From Nocardioides sp. dk884 (GTDB lineage: Bacteria > Actinomycetota > Actinomycetes > Propionibacteriales > Nocardioidaceae): DNA of 64,000 nucleotides. Below are positions 26,752-34,187 of the stretch, piece after piece. Under the pieces are notes generated by a model. That model was not told the DNA's origin, ran no database searches, and worked only from the letters and a program-made list of their open reading frames with translations. The stretch is from NCBI RefSeq assembly GCF_009557055.1, contig NZ_CP045649.1, positions 3,013,501-3,077,500 on the forward strand, in the 5' to 3' direction. Within the stretch, counting starts at the first letter, position 1. Each line of letters begins with the position of its first letter. Both the position numbers and the translations under genes were made by a program.

Positions 26752-27009
26752 CTAGGACGCGCGGCGACCAGACGAGCCCGTTCCGCGGGGATCGCGCGAG
26801 GGGCGCACGGCGATGCCGGTGCTGCGGTCGCGCTCGGGGATGCGTGCGGCGTAGCCCACCGGCAGGTCCTTCTGCAGGGCCTCGGCCAGGCGCTGGGCGA
26901 GGACCTCGCGGTCGACGTCGCCCGAGCGCTCACGACCGGCCCAGCCCACCCAGCAGGCCGCGACGGCGGTCGCCACCACGGCAGGCACGAGCCAGAGCAG
27001 GATCTCCAC
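26752..27009 (-). CDS. Small single-pass membrane protein of unknown function
   Basis: An 85-residue protein with an N-terminal transmembrane helix (residues 3-25, ILLWLVPAVVATAVAACWVG). A cytoplasmic tail has an amphipathic helix (VDREVLAQRLAEALQK) and a basic, Ser/Arg-rich end. I do not recognise the family. GTG 27009 is the start. It lies between the PDZ-Lon protease and moaE on the same strand. Confidence 0.65.
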   Translation of the reverse strand: MEILLWLVPAVVATAVAACWVGWAGRERSGDVDREVLAQRLAEALQKDLPVGYAARIPERDRSTGIAVRPSRDPRGTGSSGRRAS

Positions 27010-27066
27010 GCCGTGAAGAGTACGGCGGAGCCTGCCGGGGCGCCGGGAGGCTCGCGGCAGGCGCGC

Positions 27067-27519
27067 TCACGGCGAGCCGACCCACTCCTCGGTGCCGTCC
27101 CCGAAGCGCTGGTGCTTCCAGATCGGCACCTCGGCCTTCAAGGTGTCGATGAGCGCGCGGGAGGCCTCGAACGCCTCCCCCCGGTGCGCGGCGGTGGTGG
27201 CGATGACCACTGCCGCATCGCCGATCGCGAGGGTGCCGGTGCGGTGGACGGCCGCTACGCCGTGCACGTCGTACTGCGTGGCGACGCGCTCGCACACCTC
27301 GCTCAGCCGGTCGAGAGCGCTGGGGTGGGCGGAGTAGTCCAGCCCGATGACGCCCTTGCCGCCGTCGTGGTCGCGCACGCGGCCCACGAAGAGGGTGAGG
27401 CCGCCGGCGGCGTCGTCGTCGAGCGCGGCGAGCACCTCCTCGACGTCGAGGGGCTCCTCGCGGAGGGCGACCAGACGTACGACGGGGCGCCCGGCGGGAG
27501 ACGCAGCAGAACTGGACAT
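27067..27519 (-). CDS. moaE: Molybdopterin synthase catalytic subunit
   Basis: A 150-residue MoaE. It inserts sulfur into precursor Z with MoaD to form molybdopterin. Typical parts are GGLTLFVGRVRDHDGGKGV, LDYSAHPSALDRLSEVCERV, VAAVHRTGTLAIGDAAVVIA, HRGEAFEASRALIDTLKAEV and PIWKHQRFGDGTEEWVGS, including the conserved active-site Lys in PIWK. No moaD or other moa gene is in the window. Confidence 0.95.
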   Translation of the reverse strand: MSSSAASPAGRPVVRLVALREEPLDVEEVLAALDDDAAGGLTLFVGRVRDHDGGKGVIGLDYSAHPSALDRLSEVCERVATQYDVHGVAAVHRTGTLAIGDAAVVIATTAAHRGEAFEASRALIDTLKAEVPIWKHQRFGDGTEEWVGSP

Positions 27520-27563
27520 GACCGCGAGCGTAGAACGGTTGCCCGGCGAAGTACCGTTGGACC

Positions 27564-28955
27564 ATGAGCAACGACCCCGGCAACCCGTCCTCCGACGGGC
27601 CCGACGAGGGCCAGAACCCCTTCAAGGGCACCCCCTTCGAGCACCTCTTCGGCGGCCTGGCCGGAGGAGCCGGCGGCCTCGGCGGCCCCGGCGGGTTCCC
27701 CTTCCCGGGCATGACGCCCGGCCAGGGCGGCCTGCCCGACCTCAACCAGCTCTTCGGCCAGATCCAGGCGATGCTGCAGCCCTACGACGGCCCGCTCAAC
27801 TGGGACGTGGCCCTCGACGTCGCGCGCAAGAGCGCCGCGCAGGCCTCCGACCCCTCGATCACCCAGCGCCAGAAGGACGCCGTCGCCGACGCCCTCCAGC
27901 TCGCCGACCACTGGCTCGACGAGACCACGTCGTACCCCTCGGGGGTCCAGACCACCGCCGCTTGGAGTCGCGCGGAGTGGATCGTGGCGACCGCTGACGT
28001 GTGGAAGGTGCTGATCGAGCCGATCGCCGCGTCGTCGGTGCAGGCGATGGGCAGCGCGCTGCCCGAGGAGGCCAAGGCTCAGGCCGGGCCGATCCTGGCG
28101 ATGATGGGCAAGGCCATCGGCGCGATGCTGGCCCAGCAGGTCGGCTCCGCGCTCGGCGCCCTCGCCGGGGAGGTGCTGTCGGTCTCCGACATCGGCGTCC
28201 CGCTGGCGCCCGCCGGTCGCGCGGCGCTGCTGCCGACCAACGTCGCGGCGTTCGCCGACGGCCTCGACGTCAGCGCGGACGACGTGCTGCTCTACCTGGC
28301 CCTGCGCGAGGCCGCCCACCAGCGCCTGTTCGTCCACGTGCCGTGGCTGCGCGAGCACGTGATCGGCGCGGTCCGCGACTACGCCGGCGGGATCGAGATC
28401 GACGCCGAGCAGATCCAGTCGCGTCTCGAGGAGCAGCTGCGCGGGGTCGACCCCAGCAACCCCGAGGCCATGCAGCAGCTGCTCGAGGGCGGGCTGTTCG
28501 ACATGCCCAAGTCGCCGCGCCAGCAGGCGGCGCTCAGCCGCCTCGAGGTCGTGCTCGCGCTCGTCGAGGGCTGGGTCGACGAGGTGGTCGCCCAGGCGAC
28601 CACCGAGCGGATGCCGTCCGCCGCCAAGCTGCAGGAGGCGTTCCGGCGTCGCCGGGCCGCCGGCGGTCCCGCCGAGGACACCTTCGCCGCGCTGGTCGGG
28701 CTCGAGATGCGCCCGCGCCGGCTACGCGACGCCTCCACGCTGTGGGGCTCGCTGCGCGCCCGTCAGGGCATCGAGGCCCGCGACGGCGTGTGGATGCACC
28801 CCGACCTGCTGCCCACCGCCGCCGACCTCGACGACCCGCTCGGGTTCCGCGAGGACGCCGCCGCCCCGGCCGAGCTCAGCGAGACCGACTTCGACGCCGA
28901 GCTGCGCAAGCTGCTCGACGGCGGCAGCGACTCCCCCGGCTCCTCCGAGGAGTGA
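27564..28955 (+). CDS. Zinc-dependent metalloprotease-like protein (DUF2342 family)
   Basis: A 463-residue protein. A Gly/Pro-rich flexible N-terminus (residues 1-60) precedes a helical DUF2342 domain with LADHWLDETTSYPSG, RAEWIVATADVWKVLIEPI and the putative zinc motif LREAAHQRLFVHVPWLREHV (ExxxH-like). ARQGIEARDGVWMHPDLLPT lies further on. Related proteins include an F420-associated subgroup. Protease activity is inferred from the family only. It corresponds to Rv3195. Its stop overlaps the start of the NUDIX gene. Confidence 0.85.
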   Translation: MSNDPGNPSSDGPDEGQNPFKGTPFEHLFGGLAGGAGGLGGPGGFPFPGMTPGQGGLPDLNQLFGQIQAMLQPYDGPLNWDVALDVARKSAAQASDPSITQRQKDAVADALQLADHWLDETTSYPSGVQTTAAWSRAEWIVATADVWKVLIEPIAASSVQAMGSALPEEAKAQAGPILAMMGKAIGAMLAQQVGSALGALAGEVLSVSDIGVPLAPAGRAALLPTNVAAFADGLDVSADDVLLYLALREAAHQRLFVHVPWLREHVIGAVRDYAGGIEIDAEQIQSRLEEQLRGVDPSNPEAMQQLLEGGLFDMPKSPRQQAALSRLEVVLALVEGWVDEVVAQATTERMPSAAKLQEAFRRRRAAGGPAEDTFAALVGLEMRPRRLRDASTLWGSLRARQGIEARDGVWMHPDLLPTAADLDDPLGFREDAAAPAELSETDFDAELRKLLDGGSDSPGSSEE

Positions 28956-29566
28956 GCCTGCACGCCGACGCGCTGCAGGTCCTGACCTCCTGGGTGGCGC
29001 CCTCGCCCGCCCAGGAGGTGCTGCGCGAGCGCTACGTCGCCCACCTGCGCGCGCACCCCGACGGCGTACGCCGTGCCTGCCGGCCCGACCACCTCACCGC
29101 CTCGACGCTGGTGCTGAGCGCCGACCGCTCACAGGTGCTGCTGACCCTGCACGCGAAGGCGCAGCGGTGGTTCCAGCTCGGCGGGCACTGCGAGGACGGC
29201 GACGCCACGCTCGCGGACGCCGCGCTGCGCGAGGCCACCGAGGAGTCGGGCCTGCGCGAGCTGGTGCTCACCGCCGCGCCGGTGCACCTCGACGAGCACG
29301 TGGTCCCGTTCTGCGGCGGCCCCGACGCCGCTGCTCCCGTGCACCACCTCGACGTCCGCTACGTCGCGGTGGCTCCGCCCGGCGCGGCCCACGCGATCAG
29401 CGAGGAGTCGCTGGACCTGCGCTGGTGGCCGGTCGACGCGCTGCCCGACGCGGACCTGGTCGAGCTGGTCGAGCACGCGCTGGCCGCCCCGCTGCCCTCG
29501 GCGGCGCTGCCTCAGTCGACCTCCGGCGGGCCGACGTCGGTGGCCGCTGACCAGCCGAGCAGGTAG
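28952..29566 (+). CDS. NUDIX hydrolase
   Basis: A 204-residue NUDIX enzyme. The Nudix box is GGHCEDGDATLADAALREATEESGL (29179-29253), with the REATEESG core intact. It lacks a recognised substrate-specific extension, so the substrate (nucleotide, sugar nucleotide or other) is open. GTG 28952 overlaps the TGA of the DUF2342 gene (GTGA), so the two are coupled. Its 3' end overlaps the convergent YgjP-type gene by 55 bp, which is unusual but compatible with both frames. Confidence 0.9.
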   Translation: MSLHADALQVLTSWVAPSPAQEVLRERYVAHLRAHPDGVRRACRPDHLTASTLVLSADRSQVLLTLHAKAQRWFQLGGHCEDGDATLADAALREATEESGLRELVLTAAPVHLDEHVVPFCGGPDAAAPVHHLDVRYVAVAPPGAAHAISEESLDLRWWPVDALPDADLVELVEHALAAPLPSAALPQSTSGGPTSVAADQPSR

Positions 29567-30030
29567 CCCTTCGCGCGCTCGGCCTGCGGGAATCGGTCCA
29601 CCCAGCCCCAGAACTGCTCGTTGTGGCTGGGCTCGATCAGGTGGGCGAGCTCGTGGACCAGCACGTAGTCGATCACCCAGGCCGGCATCCCCTGCAGACG
29701 CTCGGAGAGCCGGATCGAGCGGTCGCCGGGCGTGCACGAGCCCCAGCGCGACTGCTGGTTGCCCACCCAGCGCACCGAACCCGGCAGCGCCAGGCCGCCC
29801 AGGTAGCGATCGTTGAGCCCGAGGGCGCGCTGCACCAGGTCCTCGTCGCTGGGGCGCCGGCGCTGCTCGGAGCGCTCCAGGCGGGCCACCATCCGGTCCA
29901 CCCAGTCGGCCTCCTCGGCACGGCTGAGCGAGGCGGGGACCAGCACGACGATGCGCTCGCCCTCACGGTAGGCAGACACGGTGCGGCGGCGCCGCGACGA
30001 GCGGCGCACCTCCACCTCCGGTGTCTCCAT
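29512..30030 (-). CDS. YgjP-like zinc metallopeptidase (M48-related, DUF45)
   Basis: A 172-residue cytosolic protein. The N-terminal half is basic (VEVRRSSRRRRTVSAYREGE). The C-terminal part is the YgjP domain with WVGNQQSRWGSCTPGDRSIR, then HELAHLIEPSHNEQFWGWV, the HExxH-x-H zinc site. Such domains also occur beside type I restriction systems, but none is present here. It starts at ATG 30030, just after the PHP-domain gene on the same strand. Confidence 0.9.
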   Translation of the reverse strand: METPEVEVRRSSRRRRTVSAYREGERIVVLVPASLSRAEEADWVDRMVARLERSEQRRRPSDEDLVQRALGLNDRYLGGLALPGSVRWVGNQQSRWGSCTPGDRSIRLSERLQGMPAWVIDYVLVHELAHLIEPSHNEQFWGWVDRFPQAERAKGYLLGWSAATDVGPPEVD

Positions 30031-30039
30031 GGCGGGACC

Positions 30040-31086
30040 TTAGCGGCTGGCCCAGGCCAGCAGGCGCTCCTTCGGCCAGGTGGTGACGATGCGCTCGGGC
30101 TCGATGCCGGCCGCCTCGGCCCGTTCCGCGCCGTACCAGAGGAAGTCGAGCTGGCCCGGGGCGTGGGCGTCGCTGTCGATCGAGAACAGGCAGCCGACGT
30201 CGCGGGCCAGCTCCAGCAGCTCCGTGGGCGGGTCGCGCCGCTCGGGCCGGGAGTTGATCTCGACCGCGACGTCGTGCTCCACGCACGCCTCGAAGACGGC
30301 CCGGGCATCGAACTGCGACTGCTTGCGGGTGCCGCGGCCACCGGTCACCAGCCGCCCGGTGCAGTGCCCGAGCACGTTGGTCCAGGGGTTCGCGACGGCC
30401 GCGATCATCCGGCGGGTCATCGCGTCGCGCTCCATCGCCAGCTTGGAGTGCACGCTCGCCACCCGCACGTCCAGGCGCGCCAGCATCTCCTCGCTCTGGT
30501 CCAGTCCACCGTCGTCGAGGATGTCGACCTCGATGCCTTTGAGCAGGGTGAACCCGGCCCCGCCCAGGTGCTCGTTGACCGCGTCGACGACCTCGAGCTG
30601 GCGCGCGAGCCGCTCCGCGCTCAGCCCGTGGGCGATCTTCAACCGCGGCGAGTGGTCGGTGAGCACCTGGTAGTCGCGCCCGAGCTCGATCGCGGTGAAC
30701 GCCATCTCCTCGATCGGCGACCCGCCGTCGGACCAGTCCGAGTGGGAGTGCAGGTCGCCGCGCAGCTGCGCGTGCAGCGCGTGACCGCCGGTGGTCAGGT
30801 CGCCGCCGTGCTCCGCCTCGGCGCGCGCGAGCCGCTCGGGCACCTCGCCGCGGACCGCGGCCGCGATCACCTTCGACGAGCTGGCCCCGATCCCGGGCAG
30901 CGTGGCCAGCGTGCCGTCGTCGACGGCCCGGCGTACCTCCTCCTCCGACATCGGCAGGATCGTCGCCGCCGCGTTGCGGAACGCCTTGACCTTGTAGGTG
31001 TCCTCGCGGCCGCGCTCGAGCAGGAACGCGATGCGCCGCAGCGCGGCGACCGGTCCCCCGTCGTAGGTCCCGCTCCGATCATTCAC
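30040..31086 (-). CDS. PHP-domain phosphoesterase with helix-hairpin-helix N-terminus (PolX-like, no polymerase core)
   Basis: A 348-residue protein. Residues about 1-100 resemble the helical DNA-binding start of family X polymerases (ALRRIAFLLERGREDTYKVK, then GTLATLPGIGASSSKVIAAA, a helix-hairpin-helix). Residues about 110-345 are a PHP domain with metal ligands in LRGDLHSHSDWSDGG, LTDHSP, KGIEVDIL, VASVHSKL, NVLGHCTGR, VEINSRPERRD and SIDSDAHAPGQ. The polymerase palm of PolX is missing. It may be a DNA 3' phosphatase or exonuclease in repair; that is inference. GTG 31086 is the preferred start. Confidence 0.85.
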   Translation of the reverse strand: MNDRSGTYDGGPVAALRRIAFLLERGREDTYKVKAFRNAAATILPMSEEEVRRAVDDGTLATLPGIGASSSKVIAAAVRGEVPERLARAEAEHGGDLTTGGHALHAQLRGDLHSHSDWSDGGSPIEEMAFTAIELGRDYQVLTDHSPRLKIAHGLSAERLARQLEVVDAVNEHLGGAGFTLLKGIEVDILDDGGLDQSEEMLARLDVRVASVHSKLAMERDAMTRRMIAAVANPWTNVLGHCTGRLVTGGRGTRKQSQFDARAVFEACVEHDVAVEINSRPERRDPPTELLELARDVGCLFSIDSDAHAPGQLDFLWYGAERAEAAGIEPERIVTTWPKERLLAWASR

Positions 31087-31225
31087 AGGCGCCACTGTAT
31101 TTCCTCCACACCCGGTGCACGAACGTCGTCGCTGGTCAGCACGGCGTACGACGCGGCGCGGGGCCGATTTCCGGGGTCGTGTCCACAGAGTTCTCCACAG
31201 GATGTGGGTGCCCGGGCGCCGCCCC

Positions 31226-32020
31226 TCAGCGTCCCTGGAAGACCGGGCGGCGCCGCTCGTCCTTGGCCCGGATCCCCTCCTGGAGGTCCTCGGTCGCCAG
31301 CGTGATCGGCTGGGCCATGGCCTCCCACTGCAGCGCCGACTCGAGGTCGGCGTGACCGCCGTCGGCGAGCGCGAGCTTGGTGAGCCGGCTCGCGATCGGG
31401 GCGGTCTCCGCGATCGAGCGCGCGGTGGCCAGCACGTCGTCGAGGAACGTCCCCGGCTCGTGGACGCCCGAGACGAGCCCGATCCGCAGCGCCTCGTCGG
31501 TCTCGACCATCCGGCCGGTGAGTAGCAGGTCGCGGGCGTGCGCGGCGCCGACCACCTCGGGCAGCAGGTGGGTGCCGGCCATGCCGGGATGCATGCCGAG
31601 GCGGACGAACGGGGCACCGAGCCGCGCACCGGCGGCGGCGTAGCGCAGGTCGCAGGCCAGGGCGAGGCAGAGGCCGGCGCCCACCGCCGGGCCGTTGACG
31701 GCGGCGATGGTCGGCACCTCGAGGCGTCGGATCGAGAGCCAGGAGCGGTAGAAGGCCAGCATCCGGGTGCGCAGCTCATCCACGCTCGCGTCGGGCTCCC
31801 CCGCGATCCAGGCGGTGTCGCCGCCGGAGCAGAACGCCGATCCGGCGCCGGTGACGACCACCGCCCGGATCTCGCGGTCAGCGGCGAGCTCGTCGATCGC
31901 GGCGACCCAGGACCCGGTCATCGCGGGCGACATCGCGTTGCGCTGGTCGGGGTTGTCGAGGGTCAGCAGGGCCACGCCGGGGAACGGACGGTCCAGACGC
32001 AGGTGCGAGAAGAGGGCCAT
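31226..32020 (-). CDS. Enoyl-CoA hydratase/isomerase family protein
   Basis: A 264-residue crotonase. It shows LLTLDNPDQRNAMSPAM, the oxyanion-hole region VVTGAGSAFCSGGD, and PTIAAVNGPAVGAGLCLALA followed by FVRLGMHPGMAGTHLLPEVV. The acidic catalytic position corresponding to Glu144 appears to be replaced by Gly (GPAVGAG), while the second acidic site is replaced by His (LGMHPGM). It may therefore not be a classic hydratase but another crotonase activity such as isomerisation or thioester hydrolysis. ATG 32020 is used. It is not closely linked to other fatty-acid genes. Confidence 0.85.
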   Translation of the reverse strand: MALFSHLRLDRPFPGVALLTLDNPDQRNAMSPAMTGSWVAAIDELAADREIRAVVVTGAGSAFCSGGDTAWIAGEPDASVDELRTRMLAFYRSWLSIRRLEVPTIAAVNGPAVGAGLCLALACDLRYAAAGARLGAPFVRLGMHPGMAGTHLLPEVVGAAHARDLLLTGRMVETDEALRIGLVSGVHEPGTFLDDVLATARSIAETAPIASRLTKLALADGGHADLESALQWEAMAQPITLATEDLQEGIRAKDERRRPVFQGR

Positions 32021-32178
32021 GGGGCGCAATCTACGGCGCGGCGGCGCCCGGAGGGCCGCTGTGCACGCACGCGGGTGTGCCGTAGGGTCGACTCGGTCCC
32101 GCGCCGAGCCGCGGACCCCGGCGGGCTCCCCCACCAGCCCGGCGTGACGACCGAGTGAGACTAGGCAAGGAGGCCCTC

Positions 32179-32337
32179 ATGGCGGAGACCTGGAGCGGCG
32201 AGTTCTACTGCGTGAAGTGCAAGGAGAAGCGCGAGGCCGAGGGCGAGGTCAAGGTCAACGACAAGGGCACCCGCATGGCGAAGGCCACGTGCCCCGTGTG
32301 CTCGACCAACCTCAACCGCATCCTCGGCAAGGCGTGA
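32179..32337 (+). CDS. Small zinc-ribbon protein, DUF5679
   Basis: A 52-residue protein with two CxxC knuckles, FYCVKCKEKR and ATCPVCSTNLN, spaced as in a zinc ribbon. A strong ribosome-binding site (AAGGAGG, 32167-32173) precedes ATG 32179. It is conserved in actinobacteria under the name DUF5679. A nucleic-acid or protein-binding role is likely but not shown. Confidence 0.85.
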   Translation: MAETWSGEFYCVKCKEKREAEGEVKVNDKGTRMAKATCPVCSTNLNRILGKA

Positions 32338-32482
32338 GCTGACCCAGCGCACCCCAGCCTCGGAGCTGTTCCGGCGGCGTCTCCCCTCTGGGAGGCGCCG
32401 CCGTGGTCATTTCCGCCGGTGACCGCCCCGCCGCTGTGGAGAGCGCCGACGACCCGCACGCGCGTCTGTGAGGCTCGGACGC

Positions 32483-33310
32483 ATGCCCGCTTCGCCCCGC
32501 CTGCCGGTCGGCGTCCCGCTCCTGCGCCGCGACCGCGCCCACCTGCAGGTCGGCCTGGGCCCTGCGGTCGTGCTGCCCGACGCACCGGAGGTGCGCGCCC
32601 TGCTCGGCCGGCTGCGCGACGGCGAGGACGCCCGCCCCGACTCCCCCGCCACCCGCTCCGCCCTGGCCCGTCTGGGTGCCGCCGGCCTGCTCGAGGACCC
32701 CACGGCCGACGCCGTACGACGGGAGCGGCGACGCGCCTGCACGGTCGTGCTGGACGCCCCCGAGGAGCTCACCGCCGCGATCGGGGCCGTGCTGCGGCGC
32801 GCCGGCCTCGGCGTGCTCGCGCCCGGCGCGCCCCTCCCGGCCCACCGGGGCGGGGAGGAGGCGCCGGGGCAGGCACCGCTGTGTGCACTGGTCGTCCGCG
32901 ACGGGGTGCTGGCCCGGGGCGACCTCGACGAGGCGACCCGCACCGGCCTGCCCCACCTCGTGGTCGCCAGCGACCACGCCGGCACGGTCGTCGGGCCGTT
33001 CGTCGTGCCGGGGATCTCGACCTGCGTGCGCTGTGTGGACGCCCACCTGAGCACCCGCGACCCCCGGTGGCCGGTGCTGGTGGAGCAGGCGGCGCGTCAG
33101 ACACCACCGCCGCGCGATCCCGTGCGCCACGCGCTCGCGATCAGCTGGGCCGCCGGTGACCTGCGGCTGTGGGCCGAGGGACGTACGCCGTCGACCTGGT
33201 CGGCGACCGTCCGGGTCGAGGACACCATGAGCCTCACCCGGGAGTGCTGGGAGCGTCACCCCGCCTGCGGGTGCGCCTGGGGCGGCCTCGCCGCACCGGC
33301 GGCCGGGTGA
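32483..33310 (+). CDS. Stand-alone cyclodehydratase-domain protein (TOMM leader-peptide-binding type, Rv3196-like)
   Basis: A 275-residue protein of the bacteriocin-biosynthesis cyclodehydratase-domain family (E1-like fold). The family end motif is ISTCVRCVDAHLSTRDPRWP, and the C-terminus carries HPACGCAW, so four Cys could bind zinc. The N-terminal half has winged-helix character (ALARLGAAGLLEDPTADAVR). No YcaO, dehydrogenase or precursor peptide is seen nearby, so a RiPP pathway is not supported. It sits beside the DUF2342 and whiB7 genes, as in mycobacteria. ATG 32483 is used; GTG 32468 is an alternative. Confidence 0.8.
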   Translation: MPASPRLPVGVPLLRRDRAHLQVGLGPAVVLPDAPEVRALLGRLRDGEDARPDSPATRSALARLGAAGLLEDPTADAVRRERRRACTVVLDAPEELTAAIGAVLRRAGLGVLAPGAPLPAHRGGEEAPGQAPLCALVVRDGVLARGDLDEATRTGLPHLVVASDHAGTVVGPFVVPGISTCVRCVDAHLSTRDPRWPVLVEQAARQTPPPRDPVRHALAISWAAGDLRLWAEGRTPSTWSATVRVEDTMSLTRECWERHPACGCAWGGLAAPAAG

Positions 33311-33322
33311 GCGGCACCGCGC

Positions 33323-33493
33323 TCACCACCACTCGCTGTCGAGCTTGCCCTCCATCGCGCGCAGGTGCTCGCGCGAGCAGGTCGCGCAGAAGGTGCGCGG
33401 TCGCCCGTTCTCGATCGCCGTGGTCCAGGAGAGCCGGACCACCGGGTCGGGCTCGTCCTCCTCACGACGTCCGCAGAAGTCGCAGGTCCTCAT
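33323..33493 (-). CDS. Short zinc-ribbon protein, 56 residues
   Basis: A 56-residue protein with two Cys pairs, MRTCDFCGRREED and RTFCATCSREHLRAMEGKLD, ending in SEWW. The Cys-x-x-Cys pairs form a zinc ribbon. Similar short proteins are widespread in actinobacteria next to this locus. It is convergent with the cyclodehydratase-like gene, 12 bp away. The start is ATG 33493. The role is unknown. Confidence 0.75.
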   Translation of the reverse strand: MRTCDFCGRREEDEPDPVVRLSWTTAIENGRPRTFCATCSREHLRAMEGKLDSEWW

Positions 33494-33537
33494 CGCTGCA
33501 GGCTACCGCCGGCGCCGCGGAGGCCCCCGGACACAGG

Positions 33538-33573
33538 CCGGCTGGGCACGACGCGGGAGTCGTGCCCAGCCGG
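33538..33573. terminator. Strong hairpin between the zinc-ribbon gene and the small basic protein genes
   Basis: A perfect 15-bp stem (33538-33552 with 33559-33573) closed by GCGGGA. It lies downstream of the whiB7-linked small genes, whose transcription runs on the minus strand. It has no U-run. A termination or mRNA-stabilising role is inferred. Confidence 0.6.
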
Positions 33574-33667
33574 TTCCTGCATGCACCCGCGATCAGGGTG
33601 CCGGGTCGGGGCCGCTGCCAGTGCGGCCCCGCCGCGTTCTCAGTGGGCCCGTCTCACGGTGCCTGTC

Positions 33668-33931
33668 TCACAGGGCCCGCGCGAGGGCGAGGCGTGCCTG
33701 CTGAGCCGCGTGCTCGGCCTTGCGGCTGAGCCGGGCGGCCCGCGACAGCTGGTAGCCGCGGCGACGTTCTTGCGCCTCTCCCAGGCGCGCGGACATTTGG
33801 ACGCGTGCCAGGTTCTCGTGCATCAGATTCATGTCGGTGCTCCGGTCGAAGTCGGGGTCGGCGTGCGGGTGCACGCCGGCGGGGTCGGTGGTGCTCGCGA
33901 TCGGCGAGCCGCTCTGCGGGATCGTGTTCAT
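33668..33931 (-). CDS. Small basic helical protein, distal paralogue downstream of whiB7
   Basis: The 87-residue reading uses ATG 33931 with AGGAAG upstream. The last 54 residues (from ATG 33832) align with the neighbouring paralogue: HENLARVQMSARLGEAQERR, then RAARLSRKAEHAAQQARLAL. The first 33 residues have no counterpart in the paralogue. The conserved part is one long, Arg/Ala-rich amphipathic helix with no known domain. It may bind nucleic acid or the ribosome, but that is inference. It is on the same strand as whiB7 and follows the paralogue by 31 bp. Confidence 0.6.
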   Translation of the reverse strand: MNTIPQSGSPIASTTDPAGVHPHADPDFDRSTDMNLMHENLARVQMSARLGEAQERRRGYQLSRAARLSRKAEHAAQQARLALARAL

Positions 33932-33962
33932 CGGTGTCCGTTGCTTCCTGGTCGGGGCGCGC

Positions 33963-34127
33963 TCAGAACGCGCGGGCGAGTGCGGTGCGCGCCTGCTGGG
34001 CGGCGACCTCGGCGCGGCGGGTCAGCCGGTGCGCACGAGCGAGCTCGTGATCCCGGCGGCGCTGCTGGGCCTCTCCTCGCCGGGCGCACATCTGCACCCG
34101 GGCGATGTTCTCGTGCAGGAGGAACAT
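33963..34127 (-). CDS. Small basic helical protein, proximal paralogue downstream of whiB7
   Basis: A 54-residue protein starting at ATG 34127: MFLLHENIARVQMCARRGEA, then QQRRRDHELARAHRLTRRAE and a final helix ending in LARAF. Roughly 60 percent of residues match the distal copy at 33668, so this is a tandem duplication. Both are preceded by ACCGACATG. It lies 60 bp after the whiB7 stop on the same strand and may be part of its transcript. It has one Cys and no recognised domain. Confidence 0.68.
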   Translation of the reverse strand: MFLLHENIARVQMCARRGEAQQRRRDHELARAHRLTRRAEVAAQQARTALARAF

Positions 34128-34187
34128 GTCGGTCTCTTCTCTTCGGGATGGTCGGGTGGTCGGCTGCCTCCGTGGCGAGGTGCTGCT

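Noticed and set aside
29512..30030. Type I restriction system suggested by a YgjP-type peptidase
   Set aside because: No HsdR, HsdM or HsdS genes are nearby; this is a stand-alone form.
32483..33310. RiPP (thiazole/oxazole peptide) gene cluster
   Set aside because: No YcaO, dehydrogenase, transporter or precursor peptide was found around the cyclodehydratase-like gene.
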